Assembly: GCA_029378245.1 (NCBI GenBank)
Contig: JARKIF010000158.1
Coordinates: forward strand, 1-64,000
Origin: Roridomyces roridus
Lineage: Eukaryota > Basidiomycota > Agaricomycetes > Agaricales > Mycenaceae
Direction: 5' to 3'
DNA length: 64,000 nucleotides
A model generated the notes under the pieces. The model was not told where the DNA came from, did no database searches, and saw only the letters and a program-made list of their open reading frames with translations. Both the position numbers and the translations under genes were made by a program. Positions 1 to 11,794 of this stretch are shown here, piece after piece (positions within the stretch are counted from its first letter, which is position 1; every line of letters starts with the position of its first letter).

Positions 1-430
1 ATCGCCGAGGCCGCCACGGGAAGACTCATGGATGTGTGTTGAAAATATTGATCAGGAGGTTCAATGTCCTGAAACAAACGACGTCAGCTGGAACTGAGTG
101 ATGTATCGTACATGGAATCATTTACTTCAACTGCAGGACCGTTGGCAAATGTTTCATGGTATTCGAACATCTTCCATTGAATGGCTCGCCGTGGGATGTC
201 AGAGTTGAACTTGTGACGTCGTTTGAAGTATTTTCGTGGGTGTTGCCACAATTAATGCCACAATGAACTTGTTAATCCAAAAAGCGCCGTTAATTGCCAA
301 CAATTTGTGTGAGTAAGGAGGTTAATTCTAACAGCAGTCGTGAATGTATCCATCTTGTAATTGAGGAGGCGACCGCCTCGGAACGAACAACAGCAGGAGT
401 TGGAGCACCGAACGGAACGCCGAGGGTACC

Positions 431-668
431 GCCAGAGATTGAGTCACGAATATACTCGGCAATCCAAAGACGATGCCCGAGAGTACAGTGAATTTGAAGA
501 TCGACCGAGACGAGATTAGATTGCCACACAGGCCCCTGCTCGCTGGGCGCTTCGCGCTTCCCTCGCTGGCGCCAGATATTGAGTCACGAATCATACTCGG
601 CAATCCAAATACGATGCCGAGGAGGGAGAAGTAGGTTCTGACGATCGACGAGACGAGATTAGTTTGGA
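431..668. repeat. Diverged tandem duplication, two copies of about 97 bp
   Basis: Two copies begin with GCCAGA(G/T)ATTGAGTCACGA at 431 and 571. They share ACTCGGCAATCCAAA, CGATGCC and GACGAGACGAGATTAG, and run to about 527 and 668. Between them lies a GC-rich segment containing CGCTTCGCG and CCCTCGCT, similar to the hairpin part of the repeats at 38366 and 42868. No coding capacity is supported. Confidence 0.6.
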
Positions 669-1176
669 CAGCACAGCAACCAGGGCTGCATAACAAAGTC
701 GACATTATCCGATGGTGGTTAGAAACAGCTGCATCGGTTTTTCGTCAGTGTTTGACATCGGACTGACCGACTACACAGCCAAGTTAAACTTGGGTGTTGA
801 CCAGCGGTGAGGGAGTACCTGAGAACACGGAGGAGATCTGCAGAACGGTGATAAAAGAATTGATTTGGATCCGTGGAATGGAAGACACCTTTCGTAAGAA
901 ACCGAGTGATTCGAGGGTACGGGAGAAGGCTGGGCGCAACCGAGAGTCGGAATACCGGATGGAGATTCAGGCCGGGCGCTGAATTCTTAGAACACGAAGC
1001 GAGTGGAAAATGGAGGGGGACGCCTGAGTCGAGTGAAATTCGAATTTAAAGGGATCAAAATGCAACGAAATGTCGATGATTCAACCAACCCGAATTGAAC
1101 TGGCAAGTCCAGAACGAGGCACGGACTGAGGCTACCAGTGAAAACACAAAGTGATCGCGATGAAGAGAAATACATT

Positions 1177-1690
1177 GGAAGGCTTGACCGACTCGAAGGT
1201 ACGAGTGCCGCCTGTAGAAACTGGAGAACTTGGAGAACGAATTCAGGACGCTCAACTCACGTTGCTGGATTGAGGATGACTGCCCGATGGAGATTGAAGA
1301 GGGGCGCTGAAACACGAGGCGATTGGAATGAAGAGAATTAGGTTCGTAAAAAAACACATGGCGAAGACTTGGCCGACTCGGAGGGACGAGTGCCACCTGA
1401 AGAAACTGAAGAACTTTGAGAACGAGCTCGAATGCCGAAACGCTCAACTCACGTTGCCAGAATGAGACTGACTGCCCGATGGAGATTGACGACGGGCGCT
1501 GAAAACACGAGGCGATTGGAATGAAGAAAATTAGGTTCGTGAAGACTGGGTCGAGTCATGTCTGACAATCTTCTCAAGTAGAAATCGGCGTGAATGGATC
1601 GAGGTCGTGGGTCACAGATTTGCGAGGGGAAATACACGAGGAGATTGGAATGAAGAGTATTGCATTCTTGAAAGACCTGGTAGAGTCACA
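1177..1690. repeat. Diverged tandem repeats, period about 180 bp
   Basis: A unit starting GAAG(G/A)CTTG(A/G)CCGACTCG and containing CTCAACTCACGTTGC, TGCCCGATGGAGATTGA, GGGCGCTGAAA and GGCGATTGGAATGAAGA recurs at about 1178, 1363 and 1541, the last being partial. Fragments of the same unit occur at about 955-1010 and 1630-1660. The copies differ by substitutions and small indels, so the array is old. It may be a decayed satellite or the relic of a duplicated non-coding element. Confidence 0.55.
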
Positions 1691-2309
1691 AGCGAGGCTG
1701 GTCGGTCCCAAGCGGAGATCCGAGTGAGCGGATAGTTATGGAGCCTGAGTCTACCGGAAGCCACAGACCTCAGGAGGTGGTGGGACAGGGATGGGAGGAG
1801 GGAGTTTTTCCGCGCCGATAAATGATGTGGATTCTAGCGGGAAAGATGAACAGATGGAGATGATATTGAGAGCAGAAAAGGAAGTATTGCGAGTGGAATG
1901 GCACTACAGCTGGTATAATGCTTTCGAGGACTTTGAAGGGCCTAGTGAGGGCCTTGGGAGGGTCTAGCGAACGGCATGTGGGGCTGTCGGCTGTGATCAC
2001 GCACAGGGGACATTGGCATCATCGGCTGAGAGGAGGTCATCAAACAGGGCGCGAGTTGATTAGTCGGCTTGCTTCTTTCCCACACAGCTCTTCTCTTCGT
2101 CGTTGTCCAGGACGTCGTAGTCGTTCTCCACCCCGTCGTCGTCGCCCCTTCGTCGTCGCCGTCACTCCCGAGCTCATCGAGAGCCCTTCCACCGGTCTAC
2201 TTACCACCAACCAGCCCCAAATGTAAGACACGCTCCCTCTTCTCCTGCCATCATCTCACCCTTCCTTCGTCAGCCCACGGGCCTAATCTCCCCACTGTAC
2301 CTCGAAACC

Positions 2310-3573
2310 ATGTCTCAAAATCAGGGTGATACCCAGGAGCGCATTGCCTCCGCGCGTCGGGAGGCAGAGAGTCTCAAGGAGAAGATTCGTACCAAGAAGG
2401 AGTCTTCCGCAGACACTAGTCGTATGTCTCAGTCTTCGGCGCCTTTCCCGTGTCCCTGACCATCTTTTTCGCCAGTGCGCGCAATGGCCGCCGAAGTAGA
2501 CCCTCTTCCCCGTATCGTCATGAAGCCTCGACGGGCGCTTAGGGGCCATCTCGCAAAAATCTACGCGATGCACTGGGCTGCTGACCGTCGCCATCTCGTT
2601 TCCGCTTCCCAGGACGGCAAACTCATTGTCTGGGACGCTTACACTACCAACAAGGTCCACGCCATCCCCCTTCGGTCTAGTTGGGTCATGACCTGCGCCT
2701 ACTCTCCCTCGGGCGGTTTCGTTGCGTGCGGTGGACTGGACAACATCTGTTCCATCTACAACCTCAACAGCAAGGATGGCAGCGGAAGCGGTGTCAAGGG
2801 TGCCCGCGAGCTGAGCGCCCATTCCGGCTACCTCAGTTGCTGCAGGTTTATCAACGACAGGCAGATCGTCACTTCTTCCGGTGACATGACCTGCATGCTC
2901 TGGGACATTGAGGCAGGCGTGCGCGTCGTCGAGTTCAGTGACCATACCGGGGACGTGATGAGGTCGGCTTTTTCCCCACTGTCAGCTGTCATCAGAAAAC
3001 TGACCAACTATCTCAGCTTGTCTCTCGGCCCCAACCAGAACGTCTTTGTCTCTGGCGCCTGCGACGCAACGGCCAAACTATGGGACATCCGCAGCGGTCG
3101 TGCTACCCAGACCTTCACCGGCCACGAATCCGATATCAATGCTGTGCAGTAAGCCACCAACCAAATGTGGGAGCGTTAATTAACAGTCTTGACAAAGGTT
3201 CTTCCCTAACGGCGATGCCTTTGCCACTGGTTCCGATGATGCCTCCTGCCGACTCTTCGACATTCGTGCAGACCGTGAATTGAATACCTTTACACACGAC
3301 AACATCCTGTGTGGTATCACTTCCGTTGCCTTTTCCATCTCGGGTCGTATTCTGTTCGGTGGCTACGACGACTGGACTTGCAATGTGTGGGACACCCTGA
3401 AAGGAGAGCGTGTCGGTGTGCTCACTGGGCACGAGAACCGAGTCAGTTGTCTCGGTGTCAGCACCGACGGTATGGCGCTTTGCACGGGTAGCTGGGACAG
3501 CACACTCAAGGTCCGTTAAACCCCTTTATCTCCTCGCACTAGTCCTGATCTCCTCGCACAGGTGTGGGCATAA
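2310..3573 (+). CDS. Heterotrimeric G protein beta subunit (WD40)
   Basis: Beta subunit of a heterotrimeric G protein. It binds G-gamma and G-alpha at the inner plasma membrane and relays pheromone or nutrient receptor signals; in fungi this family acts in mating and cAMP/MAPK signalling. Five exons join in frame: 2310-2421, 2476-2962, 3017-3148, 3198-3510 and 3562-3573, giving 351 aa, the usual family length. The N-terminal helix begins [20 protein letters not shown]. It is followed by [13 protein letters not shown] and a seven-bladed propeller with repeated GH...WD signatures ([39 protein letters not shown]). All four introns are 49-54 nt GT..AG. The very short last exon encodes only VWA plus stop; the terminal V-W is what this family ends with, which supports that exon. 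Start chosen by family N-terminus and the CCAAACC-like context at 2310. Confidence 0.95.
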
Positions 3574-3935
3574 TGCGTTTGTATCCTTTTCACCGCTCCC
3601 ATCTCGAACTCGAAAAGCCTCGTCTTTCCTTCATCCTGCATCGTCTCCTCCGCCATATATGATATTCTCTATTTACCTCACCCGCGCCCATGCTCGCTCG
3701 CATGGACGCCAAGAGTCGGTCTTTACTCCGTACAAGCAATTTTAACCTACCTGTGTTATCTCGGCGCTCTGGTCCTTAAACAATACCTTCTGCTCACTTT
3801 CCAGACCTCGTTCGTATATATTGTTTCAATTCTATTTTTCTCGGGGAACAATTCCGTAGTCTGCGTAATTTCCGAGACACGTGTACCAGCGTTGCTACTT
3901 CTCGACCAGATCTGCATTCGACCTCAGCTGCATCA
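3574..3935. other. Intergenic region
   Basis: Pyrimidine-rich spacer between the G-beta stop and the start of the coiled-coil gene. It should hold the G-beta terminator and the downstream promoter. No specific site could be identified. Confidence 0.4.
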
Positions 3936-6670
3936 ATGGCCGACGACGAGGAACGCGCTGCCAAGGCAGCTAGAGCGAAGGCCATGGTACTTGACCGCCT
4001 GGCGACGCAGACAATTGAATAATTGAGCCTCGTTACAGCTGAAGAAGCGGCAACAGAAGAAGACGGCCACCACAGCGTCGGACGCCACGTCTCCGGTTGT
4101 TAGTCCACCGCCGTCGAGGATTCTTTCGCCTGCACTGCCGGAACCGCCTGTGGAAGAGAAGCCACGCGATTTGGGAGACGTGTAGGTGCAGCTTTCTTGC
4201 GCTTATGGTATGCGATCGGCGGGGTGCTCAGCTATATATGTAGGTTTACAGTGACTACGGGTAAAGAGGATGACTGGATTTCGTCGTTGACGCGTGTGCC
4301 TACGCCGCCGCCACCACAATCTGCGACCAGTCCGCCTTCGCAGCCACAGGCGGTTTCGCCACCACCACCAGCAGGCCGAACAAGTTTGACGTCTCCGCCA
4401 CCATCCGGGAAGGATGTTGCGTTGCAAAAGCAATTGGCTACGTTGAGGGCGGAGAACGAGGCCCTTGCAGCGGATGTAACACGTTTGAAGGAGCTGGAAT
4501 CTCGTGAGTATCGTTGCTCTCACTTGGTCGGGCGTGTGTTCTGACGTTAACAAAGAGATTCAGCAAACTGAGGCAGCGCTGAACGAGTCTCGAGGATCTG
4601 CGAGGAATTTGGAAGAACGCGTACAGGCTCTGCAGGCGGAGAATGATACACTGCAGCAGAATCAGCAGCAGACCATCTCGTTGTTGGTTTCAGAGAAAGC
4701 GTCGCTTGCTGCTGAATTGGAGCGCCTCGAGGGCGTGGAGAGCTGTACGCTCTTATTTTTTACACTTTCATTCTCTGACTATTCAAAGTGGCTCAGACGA
4801 CGGAGGGTCTGCTCGAGGAGGAGAGGCGCGTCGCGAAAGAGTTGGACGAGAACCTGCGGCGGTTACGAACCGACATGGGCGAGGCGACCGTACGAATCCA
4901 GCAGGCCGAGTCCAGGGAGAAGGAGCTGGCGGAAAAGTGTCGTGAACAGGTTTAGTCATTTTCCCTTGGATTTATAGTGTCTTGAATTCCACTCAGGAAC
5001 GCGAACTCCAACTCGCCAATGCCTCAATACACGAGTCCAAGAAGGAGGCGGAGAAGCATCAGCGGAAGGTGCAGGAGCTTCGCGAGCAAATTCAAAGCGA
5101 CGATCGGCTCGAGAGGGCGGAGAACTCGCTCAAGAATACGCAAGACCGCGCTGATGAGCTCGAGTTTCAACTTTCCAAGCTCAAGCAGGCCCACAGTGCC
5201 CTCAAAACTGAGCGGGAAGAGTGCGAAACCAAACTACAAACCAGTCTCGAAAGCGAAGCGCTGTGGCAGACGCAGCACGGTGTACTCCATCAAGAGCATG
5301 CTACGGTGCAACAGCTGCTGGAGACGACAACCTCTGAAAAGGATGCCCTTTTGCAAGAAAAGGCGGCCCTTGAATCCGAAATCTCCACCACCCAAACTTC
5401 GTTCGCTCAGCTGAACGAAAAACTGCAGCAAGTTGCTGCCGAGCTGGCTAACAGCAGCCGACAACTGCAGACCACTCAGTCCGAGCTCAAGGCTGCCAAT
5501 CGCCGCGCGGAGGACGCCGAAAAGACACAGAAGGATCTGCAAACTGAGGGGACGACGCTTATGCGCTCGCTGGACGAGATGCGACCCAAGATCGTCGAGC
5601 TCACTGGGGTGAAGCTGGAGCTTGGTGAAAAGATTGATGCGCTAGAGCACACGCTGCGGGGTCGGGATACGACTATCAGCCAGCTTGAAGGAGATTTGGA
5701 CGAGGTGCGGGATCAGAAGGAGCAGGCGACTCTGAGATTGGAGCAGGTTTTGGGGCAGCACGAAAAAGACCGGACGTTGGCTCAGGCTAGTTCGGGGGAG
5801 CTGCAACAGGCGTATGCTGATCTTCGGGAGGAGTTGAATCTATCGAACGATAGTGTCCGGGCGTTGGAGGCTGAACGGGCTGCACATCGGCAGGAGAGCT
5901 CAAGGCGGATGGAGGAGATCGAGCAGCTGACGAGTGTTTCGGACGCTCAGCTGGATGAGCTCTCGATGCTGAAACAGGAGCTGGACGAGCGGCAGAAAGA
6001 CCAGGATGAAGAAAAGGACTTTTTGGCTCGGGCGCAGAACGAAATCGAGTCACTCCGTTCAGATCTATCTGCCAAAGACGAAGAGTTGGAACGGCTTCGG
6101 GAGGCTGTCTCTACACCGACGGAGGACAATTCATTGGACCACGAACTGCTCAGTTCCCTCCGTCAACAGCATGCTCTCGACCTCTCAAACGCACAATCGC
6201 AGATTAGGGCGTTGGAGAACTCGGTGTTTGACGCTGAAGCGAAATCACACGCGTTGCGGAAGCAAGTCAGCACGCTCGAAGACCAGGTCACGCAGTTGCG
6301 CGGGGCAGCTGTTCAGCGTGCTTTATCACCCAGTCTTTCAGCAACGTCGCGTCCTGGGAGTCGAGCTGCGTCTGTTCGTGCGAGTTCCAATGCACCGCCA
6401 TCGCTCGCGCGTTCAGTGCTCGACCAGAACTTGTCTGCGGAAACGAGGCATAAGCGCAAGGTCAGCCTGAGCATGCTCAAGGCTCGTATTGACAGTGAGC
6501 TTGCTGCTCATACGCCGAGGGCTCTGTCGCCGGTACAGTCGGTGGACGGGGACTCGCGGGCGATGTCTCCACCGGTGCATGTGGCTGCGCCATTCCATCG
6601 TCCACAATTCCTTGACGATTCCCATGTATTTTGGTGTCATTCATGTCGGGGAGACCTTGTTATTTTGTAG
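3936..6670 (+). CDS. Large coiled-coil protein, golgin/tether-like, function unknown
   Basis: Multi-exon gene of roughly 830 aa. Start MADDEERAAKAARAKAM at 3936, then short exons. The first intron ends near 4038, the second runs about 4180-4270, others lie near 4503-4555, 4740-4790 and 4950-4995, and a long last exon follows. The N-terminal 130 residues are Pro/Ser-rich and contain DDWISSL. The body is an uninterrupted heptad-type coiled coil rich in E, Q, L, K and A. The tail has Ser/Ala-rich low complexity and the sequence HKRKVSLSMLKARIDSEL. It ends with a small conserved-looking motif, FWCHSCRGDLVIL, whose CxxC pair suggests a metal-binding or folded cap. The overall form resembles golgins or vesicle tethers, but I see no GRIP, TMF or other diagnostic domain, so no function is assigned. 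Intron boundaries in the first third are approximate. Confidence 0.75.
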
Positions 6671-6736
6671 TTTTTGTACGTGATCCGTCGGTTGCACAGC
6701 CGCCTGTCAAAAACCTCTCACTTTCTGGATGCGACG

Positions 6737-9332
6737 ATGGCCTCTTTTCTCATCGAAAGTGCTCTTCTGACTGGTAAATGGGATACCTCGATCGAACAGT
6801 CGCCCGTTTCTGATCTCGCGAAATCCGTCATCGAGGGCGACTTTGGTGCCGTCCTCAAAAGCCCATTCGCCAAAAAACTATTTACGCCCTCATCGGACTC
6901 GGACCTGTTCAATACTGCTCCGAATTCTGTGGAAGACGAGACGATTCGGCTGGTCGTCGCTGTTGCTTGCCTGAATGCGTTCATCCAAATTAATTGGACT
7001 GGACCAGATTTGGATTTCAAAGTTCTGGATATTCTCCAGATCGAGGGTTCTTCTGAAGAGGCACTGAACCAACGAGCTGTCTCCGAGCTGGCGTACGGAG
7101 GAGAACCGGCGTACCATCTCACACAGTACGCCATGTTATTCCGGTTGGCACAGCTGCTTTTGGACGTTCCATCATCGCAGCACTGTGCATCCGTGCCCTG
7201 GTGGAAACTTCGCGTTGCTGTTGTTCACCAGCAGATTCTGGATGAACCTGCACCGGCACCGCCTGCTATTTTGTCGGCTTTGGAGCCCCTTGTGTCGGTT
7301 TATGCCAACAGTCCAGAACTTTCTGGCCGTCTTCAGTTGGAGCAGGGATTGTTGCAGCACTACGTAGCGCAAGACAAAGTTGCGGCGGAATATTTTGTCA
7401 AGGCTGCTCGTGCTACGGGGTTGGAATACGAACTAACGGGTGCACTCGGTAAACGGACCAAGTTTCAGCAAAACGAGACGAGTCAGCTTGTCCTTCTTGC
7501 CGAAAGTCGGCTCGAGGTAGAGGAAAAGGCCGCATCCGTCGAGCAATCTCAAGTGCCAGAGACACTACAATTAAACGACGACACTCTTCTCGAGCAGACC
7601 GCCTTTACATCCTCATCCCCATCTGCTCACGAAAAACTCGCCCATCTCGACCCATCCTCACAACCCCCGCTCCACCCGTTGGACCAGAGCATCATGTTGG
7701 CCATGTGCCTCAACGTCAAAAACACCTCCCCAGTCCACGGCCTCACATCCGAACAAATGGCACCCTACGTCGCCCGCGTCATCTCCCATCCCCTCAACTG
7801 GTCCGTGCATACCATGGCTCTCCTCATCCGAGCGCGTCTCGAATCAAACCGGACCCGCACAGTCGAGCGGGCGACGCTCCAATTGCAAGCGCTCATCGAG
7901 CAGATGCCCACCGCGGATGCGCCTATCGCCGAACGGCTGCGCTACGTTCATGCGCTTCCCCTACCCAGCAAATGGGAGATGGAACGCGAACTTGCGACGC
8001 GTTTCCTTAGCCTTGGTACTGTTCGCTCGGCATTGGACATCTTTGAGCGGCTCGAGATGTGGGAAGAGGTCGTGAAATGCTGGCAATCGATGGAACGCCG
8101 CGACAAGGGCGTTGCTATCGTGCGAGACCTTCTCGAGGGGCGGAAAGCCGAGGCGGATGTCGTGCTCGCGCGGGGCAAGGCTGGGACCACAGAGGCGCGT
8201 CGCACCAAGATGGATTTGACGCGCGAGGCAAAGCTGTGGTGTCTCTTGGGTGATTTGGAGCCGGAGAATGCGAGGGAGCATTATGAGCGCGCGTGGGAGG
8301 TGTCGGGGCAGACTGCGGGTCGTGCGATGCGCTCTTTGGGCGGGTATCATTTCACGCGGAATGAGTATCCCGAGGCTGTTACGTGCCTGAAAAAGGCGGT
8401 GGCGATCAACCCGCTGCTTTCGAGGTCGTGGTTCATACTGGGGTGTGCTTGTATGCGGATGGAGGACTGGGAGGAGGCTAAACTCGCGTTCATGCGGTGT
8501 GTTTCTATTGACGAGGAGGACGGGGAGAGCTGGAGTAACCTTGCGAGCATGTATTTGCGAATCGGCAAAACAGCAAGTCTTTTCAATCTCCTGATGATTT
8601 CGCTGACACTCTTTTCAGGACGCCGACGAAGATTCCGTGCCTTTTGAGAGCAAGCTTCTGGCATTCCGGGCTCTGAAGCAAGGCCTGCGATACGCCTACG
8701 AGAACTGGCGGATGTGGTACAACTACTTGCTCATTTCCATTCAAGTCGGCGAGCTCCTCGAGGCGTGTCGGGCGTTTAGTCGCGTGGTCGAGAGCCGTGG
8801 AGCCGAGGCTATCGACGAAGACATATTGGAGCGCCTGGTGAATGCCGTGACACGCGGGCCGAATGCCGAGGAAGTTGCCGAAAGCGGCGAAGCACCGGCA
8901 CACAATCCGAATGAAGGCCGAGGGCTGTTCCGGTCGGTGCAGCATTTGTTGGAAGATGTTATCCTGCCACGGACGTCTGCCTCGCCGCGGGTGTTCCGTG
9001 CGTATGCGCGTTTGTTGACGTGGGAGTCTCGTTGGGACGATGCGCTCAAGGCGTCGATGGACGCGTATCGGTGTAGTGTGGCTGGGACGATGGAGAGTGG
9101 GGAGACGGACGTGAAGAGATGGCGCGAAGCGGTTGAGGATGTCCAGGATGTCGTGGATGCGCTGAGGAATTTTGGACCGAGGAGTAAAGATGAGGGGTCC
9201 AGGTGGAAGTTGCAGGCGAGGAGTATTGTGAGGACTTTTATGGGCAAGACGAAGGATGTATTCGGGGACGAGCCAGAGTGGACGAGGGTGGAGGAGCTGT
9301 TGGAGGAACTCAAGACGAAGCGGGAAGAGTAA
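6737..9332 (+). CDS. TTC27/Emw1-type TPR protein
   Basis: TPR-repeat protein of 849 aa from two exons, 6737-8572 and 8619-9332. The region ERLEMWEEVVKCW ... AKLWCLLGDL ... AREHYERAWE ... SRSWFILGCACMRMEDWEEA is the conserved TTC27/Emw1 core. Tandem TPRs occupy about residues 450-680, with helical repeats beyond. Fungal Emw1 is essential and is linked to cell-wall integrity; vertebrate TTC27 is tied to protein-complex assembly. Both statements are family knowledge, not read here. The start is the first ATG in frame (MASFLIESALL). The only intron, 8573-8618, begins GCAAGT and ends CAG, a GC-AG intron. It is required to join the two TPR halves, because the upstream frame stops at 8647. It lies 66 nt beyond the preceding coiled-coil gene on the same strand. 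Confidence 0.9.
8573..8618 (+). other. GC-AG intron in the TTC27/Emw1-type gene
   Basis: The junction ACA|GCAAGT...TTTTCAG|GAC is the only one that joins the upstream frame (YLRIGKT) to the downstream frame (DADEDSVPFESKL) in phase 0. The nearest GT donor, 3 nt downstream, leads to a stop codon within ten codons. Length 46 nt. Confidence 0.8.
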
Positions 9333-9368
9333 TTGTAGCATAGAAATACAAAAAAAAAATGTACAGAT

Positions 9369-10348
9369 TCAAGTCCATCCCTTGCCACTCCCTCTGCCGC
9401 CGCCGTAGGAGCGCTCCTTCTCCACCACAAAGTGAGCGTCGCGGATGGTGATGGCTGTTCGCATATCTTCTTCGGGGGGAGGAGGGGCTGCTGCTGCTGC
9501 TGCACCTTTCTTGCCCACATGTGCACGCGCCCAGCCTCCACCAGTGCTCGCCGTCGCAGCAGGCGTAGACGGCGTGGAAGTAGCCTTGGACGGTTTGGCG
9601 GCTGCAGCTGCAGCATTGCCAGCGGTCATCCACGAGTATTTGCCTCCGATCCCTGCAGCTTGGCTAGCGACGGCATTGCTCATCTTTTTGCGTACGTCCT
9701 CGCTCATATTGCGAGCAGTTACGCCTGGCCCATCCACCTTCTTCTTCTTGCGCTTCCCTCCCTCGTCGTCCTCGAAACCTTCCATCCCTCCTCCCGGTAC
9801 CCCGCCGTTCTGAGCAGTCATGGCGGCTACATGAGCAGCGGTCATCTCGGCACGTTCCTTTCGTTCGCGCCTGATGCGTGTCTCGTCCTCGCGTTCGACG
9901 CGTTCGAGAGCGGCAACTTGCTTTGTCACGTCGCTGCGCACTGCAAGACCCCACATTGGCGCTCCAGGCTCGTAGAGGGCAGGGCGATCGAATTGAGTGT
10001 CGGTGCGGTGGTGGGCGGCAACAGCCATTTGTTTGACGAGTGTCTCGAGGCGGGTGCGAAGGGCAAATGCGATATATGAAGCGGCTTCGTGGGGAACGCC
10101 GCCTGGCAGGCCGTGGTGCTCTGCGATGGCTTTGAGGCGGGGGTTGATTACCGTGAGGTCAAAGTTGGGGTTCAGAGGTTGGTTCAGGGAACGGTCAAGT
10201 CTTGGGCGGGAGTCTGGGGGTGCTTCGTCGCTGTCGAGCTGGTACGCATGGTAAGTAGCCGCGCCTCCTGGCTCGAAGGTAATCAACGCAGGGGCTTGCT
10301 AAAGGGAGCCAAGGTACCTTGCAGAGCGGGGTCGATTGGGATGTCCAT
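9369..10348 (-). CDS. TAF4: TFIID subunit TAF4 (C-terminal TAF4 domain protein)
   Basis: Subunit of the general transcription factor TFIID; the TAF4 histone fold pairs with TAF12 and nucleates the complex. Exon 1 encodes MDIPIDPALQ and joins through a 50-nt intron (10268-10317, phase 1) to GGAATYHAYQLDSDEAP. The TAF4 domain follows: NPRLKAIAEHHGLPGGVPHEAASYIAFALRTRLETL..., a regulatory helix ending KQMAVAAHHR, and the charged helix VRSDVTKQVAALERVEREDETRIRRERKE. The middle is Ala/Thr/Lys-rich, and the end is the conserved TAITIRDAHFVVEKE box. About 310 aa, short for TAF4, as expected for fungi that lack the Gln-rich activator domain. Divergent from the RPAP3-like gene with only 39 bp between start codons. 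Confidence 0.88.
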
Positions 10349-10387
10349 GGGCGTAGTAAACAAAGCCTTGTAATACACCACCACGAT
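10349..10387. promoter_or_regulatory. 39-bp bidirectional promoter/leader between TAF4 and the RPAP3-like gene
   Basis: The two start codons are on opposite strands at 10348 (minus) and 10388 (plus). Both genes must therefore have 5' UTRs that overlap each other or extend into the neighbouring gene. The interval contains no recognisable TATA box. Confidence 0.6.
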
Positions 10388-11702
10388 ATGGCTCAGGCCG
10401 CAAAAGAAAAGGGCAACGCAGCCTTCAAAGCTGGGGACTATCCCACTGCAGTGGGCCACTACAGCGTCGCGATTCACAACGATCGCAACGACGCGACTTT
10501 TCCGTTGAATCGTGCCGCCGCCTACCTCAAGCTAGGCAAGTATGCATGCACTCTGGTTTTTTCACTTTTTTGCATCCTCTCAACATTTTTGCGTGTAGGA
10601 ACGAAGACGCGGAGCGCGACTGTGATACTGTTCTCAATCTCAGCAAAGGGAATGTAAAAGCTTTGTTTCGCCGTGCACAGGCTCGGGTCGCTTTGAACAA
10701 ATTGGACGAGGCACAAGCTGGTGAGTGGTGCATTTCTTGGCCTGTACCTCTCTAATTTTTATCTAGATCTCAATGAGGCTGCTGTCCTTGAGCCTGCTAA
10801 CCAGTCGGTGAAGCAAGAACTTGCCAAGGTCGTGCAACTTGTCCAGGGCAAGAAACCAAAGACAGGCCCCATCGACGTGGGCTTGCCTCCCAAGAGACGT
10901 CGCGTCCCGATTACAGTAGTTGAGCCCGACGGACGACGACACCCTGCGACGGAGGCTTCTACGTCTAAAACGGCGGGGCTCAAGACCAAGTCAGAGGCGG
11001 AGCCAGTTATGAAACCCGTCTCGTCCCGACCTCTCAACGCGTCTCCACCACCCCCGACTCCTACTCCTGCTGCCAAGGAAAAACCCGCTTCGTTCAAAGA
11101 CGCCAAATCTGCACGAGAGGGCAAAGCTACAGGCAAAATCGGGGGAGGGATATTCCGCGCGTCGGGGGAGAGTGTGCTGTTCAAACCACGGGAGGGACGG
11201 GCGGATTCGGCGCCACCACCACCACCACAACCAGTAAAAAAAGAGGACACACCGGCCCCGATAGTTGTGTCCGCTCCCGTACCCGAACCAGAGTTCACGC
11301 CAGTCAAGTCGCCCATGTCCTTGGTCGACTTTTCTCGCTCTTGGGAACGTGCGGAAGGATCGGAGGCGCGATATAAACTGCTTTGTGTGAGTGTTCAGCA
11401 CTTCTAGGTCGAACGACTGACCAACCAATCTTTAGCAAATCCCCCCTGGTGCTTTACCCGCTCTCTTCCAGAACTCACTAGAGCCCGCGCTCTTTGTCGA
11501 CATCGTCGACGTGCTCAGCTCGTTTGACGAGAAGGAGAGAGCTGCAGCTTATCTTTATGCGTTTGCGCGTGTCCCGCGTTTTGGGACGGTCTTGCGGTTC
11601 TTGAGTGGTGCGGAACGTGAGCGTGTCAAGGCGGCGTGGAGTCTGTTGGGCGTAACAGGGGCGTCGCAGCTGGGTGAAGTGTGGGGACCAGTTTGGAGGT
11701 AG
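10388..11702 (+). CDS. RPAP3-like TPR co-chaperone (R2TP component)
   Basis: Predicted HSP90 co-chaperone of the RPAP3/Tah1/SPAG1 family, which in the R2TP complex helps assemble RNA polymerase II, snoRNP and PIKK complexes. The N-terminus is a three-motif TPR clamp: AKEKGNAAFKAGDYPTAVGHY, then NEDAERDCDTVLNLS, then KALFRRAQARVALNKLDEA. It is split by short introns near 10545-10600 and 10720-10767. A disordered linker rich in Pro, Lys and Thr follows (about residues 120-290). The C-terminus matches the RPAP3_C domain: LVDFSRSWERAEGSEARYKLL, then IPPGALPALFQNSLEPALFVDIVDVL after an intron near 11388-11436. Length about 380 aa. It holds both the TPR clamp and RPAP3_C, so it is closer to metazoan RPAP3 than to the minimal yeast Tah1. 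Confidence 0.85.
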
Positions 11703-11794
11703 ATGCGCGCATGTGATGTAGGACGCGAGTTGTTTGCCACTAGTTACGCGTTGTTGGTGGCTGACCATCAATTGACATCTTGAAGTCTACGCCC

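Larger units (their letters stand above)
1..2309. other. Gene-free left flank with diverged repeats
   Basis: No reading frame here looks like a conserved protein, and none is extended by plausible GT..AG introns. What can be seen is repeat structure (listed separately) and, close to 2310, the promoter and leader of the G-beta gene. A CT- and GTC-rich stretch at about 2080-2200 precedes the start codon, as is common in basidiomycete promoters. No clear TATA box was seen. Confidence 0.5.

Noticed and set aside
1055..1447. 130-codon minus-strand frame in the left flank
   Set aside because: It follows the tandem repeat and changes with each unit; no protein-like conservation.
9432..10079. 215-codon plus-strand frame opposite TAF4
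   Set aside because: Antisense shadow of a GC-rich gene; no family features.
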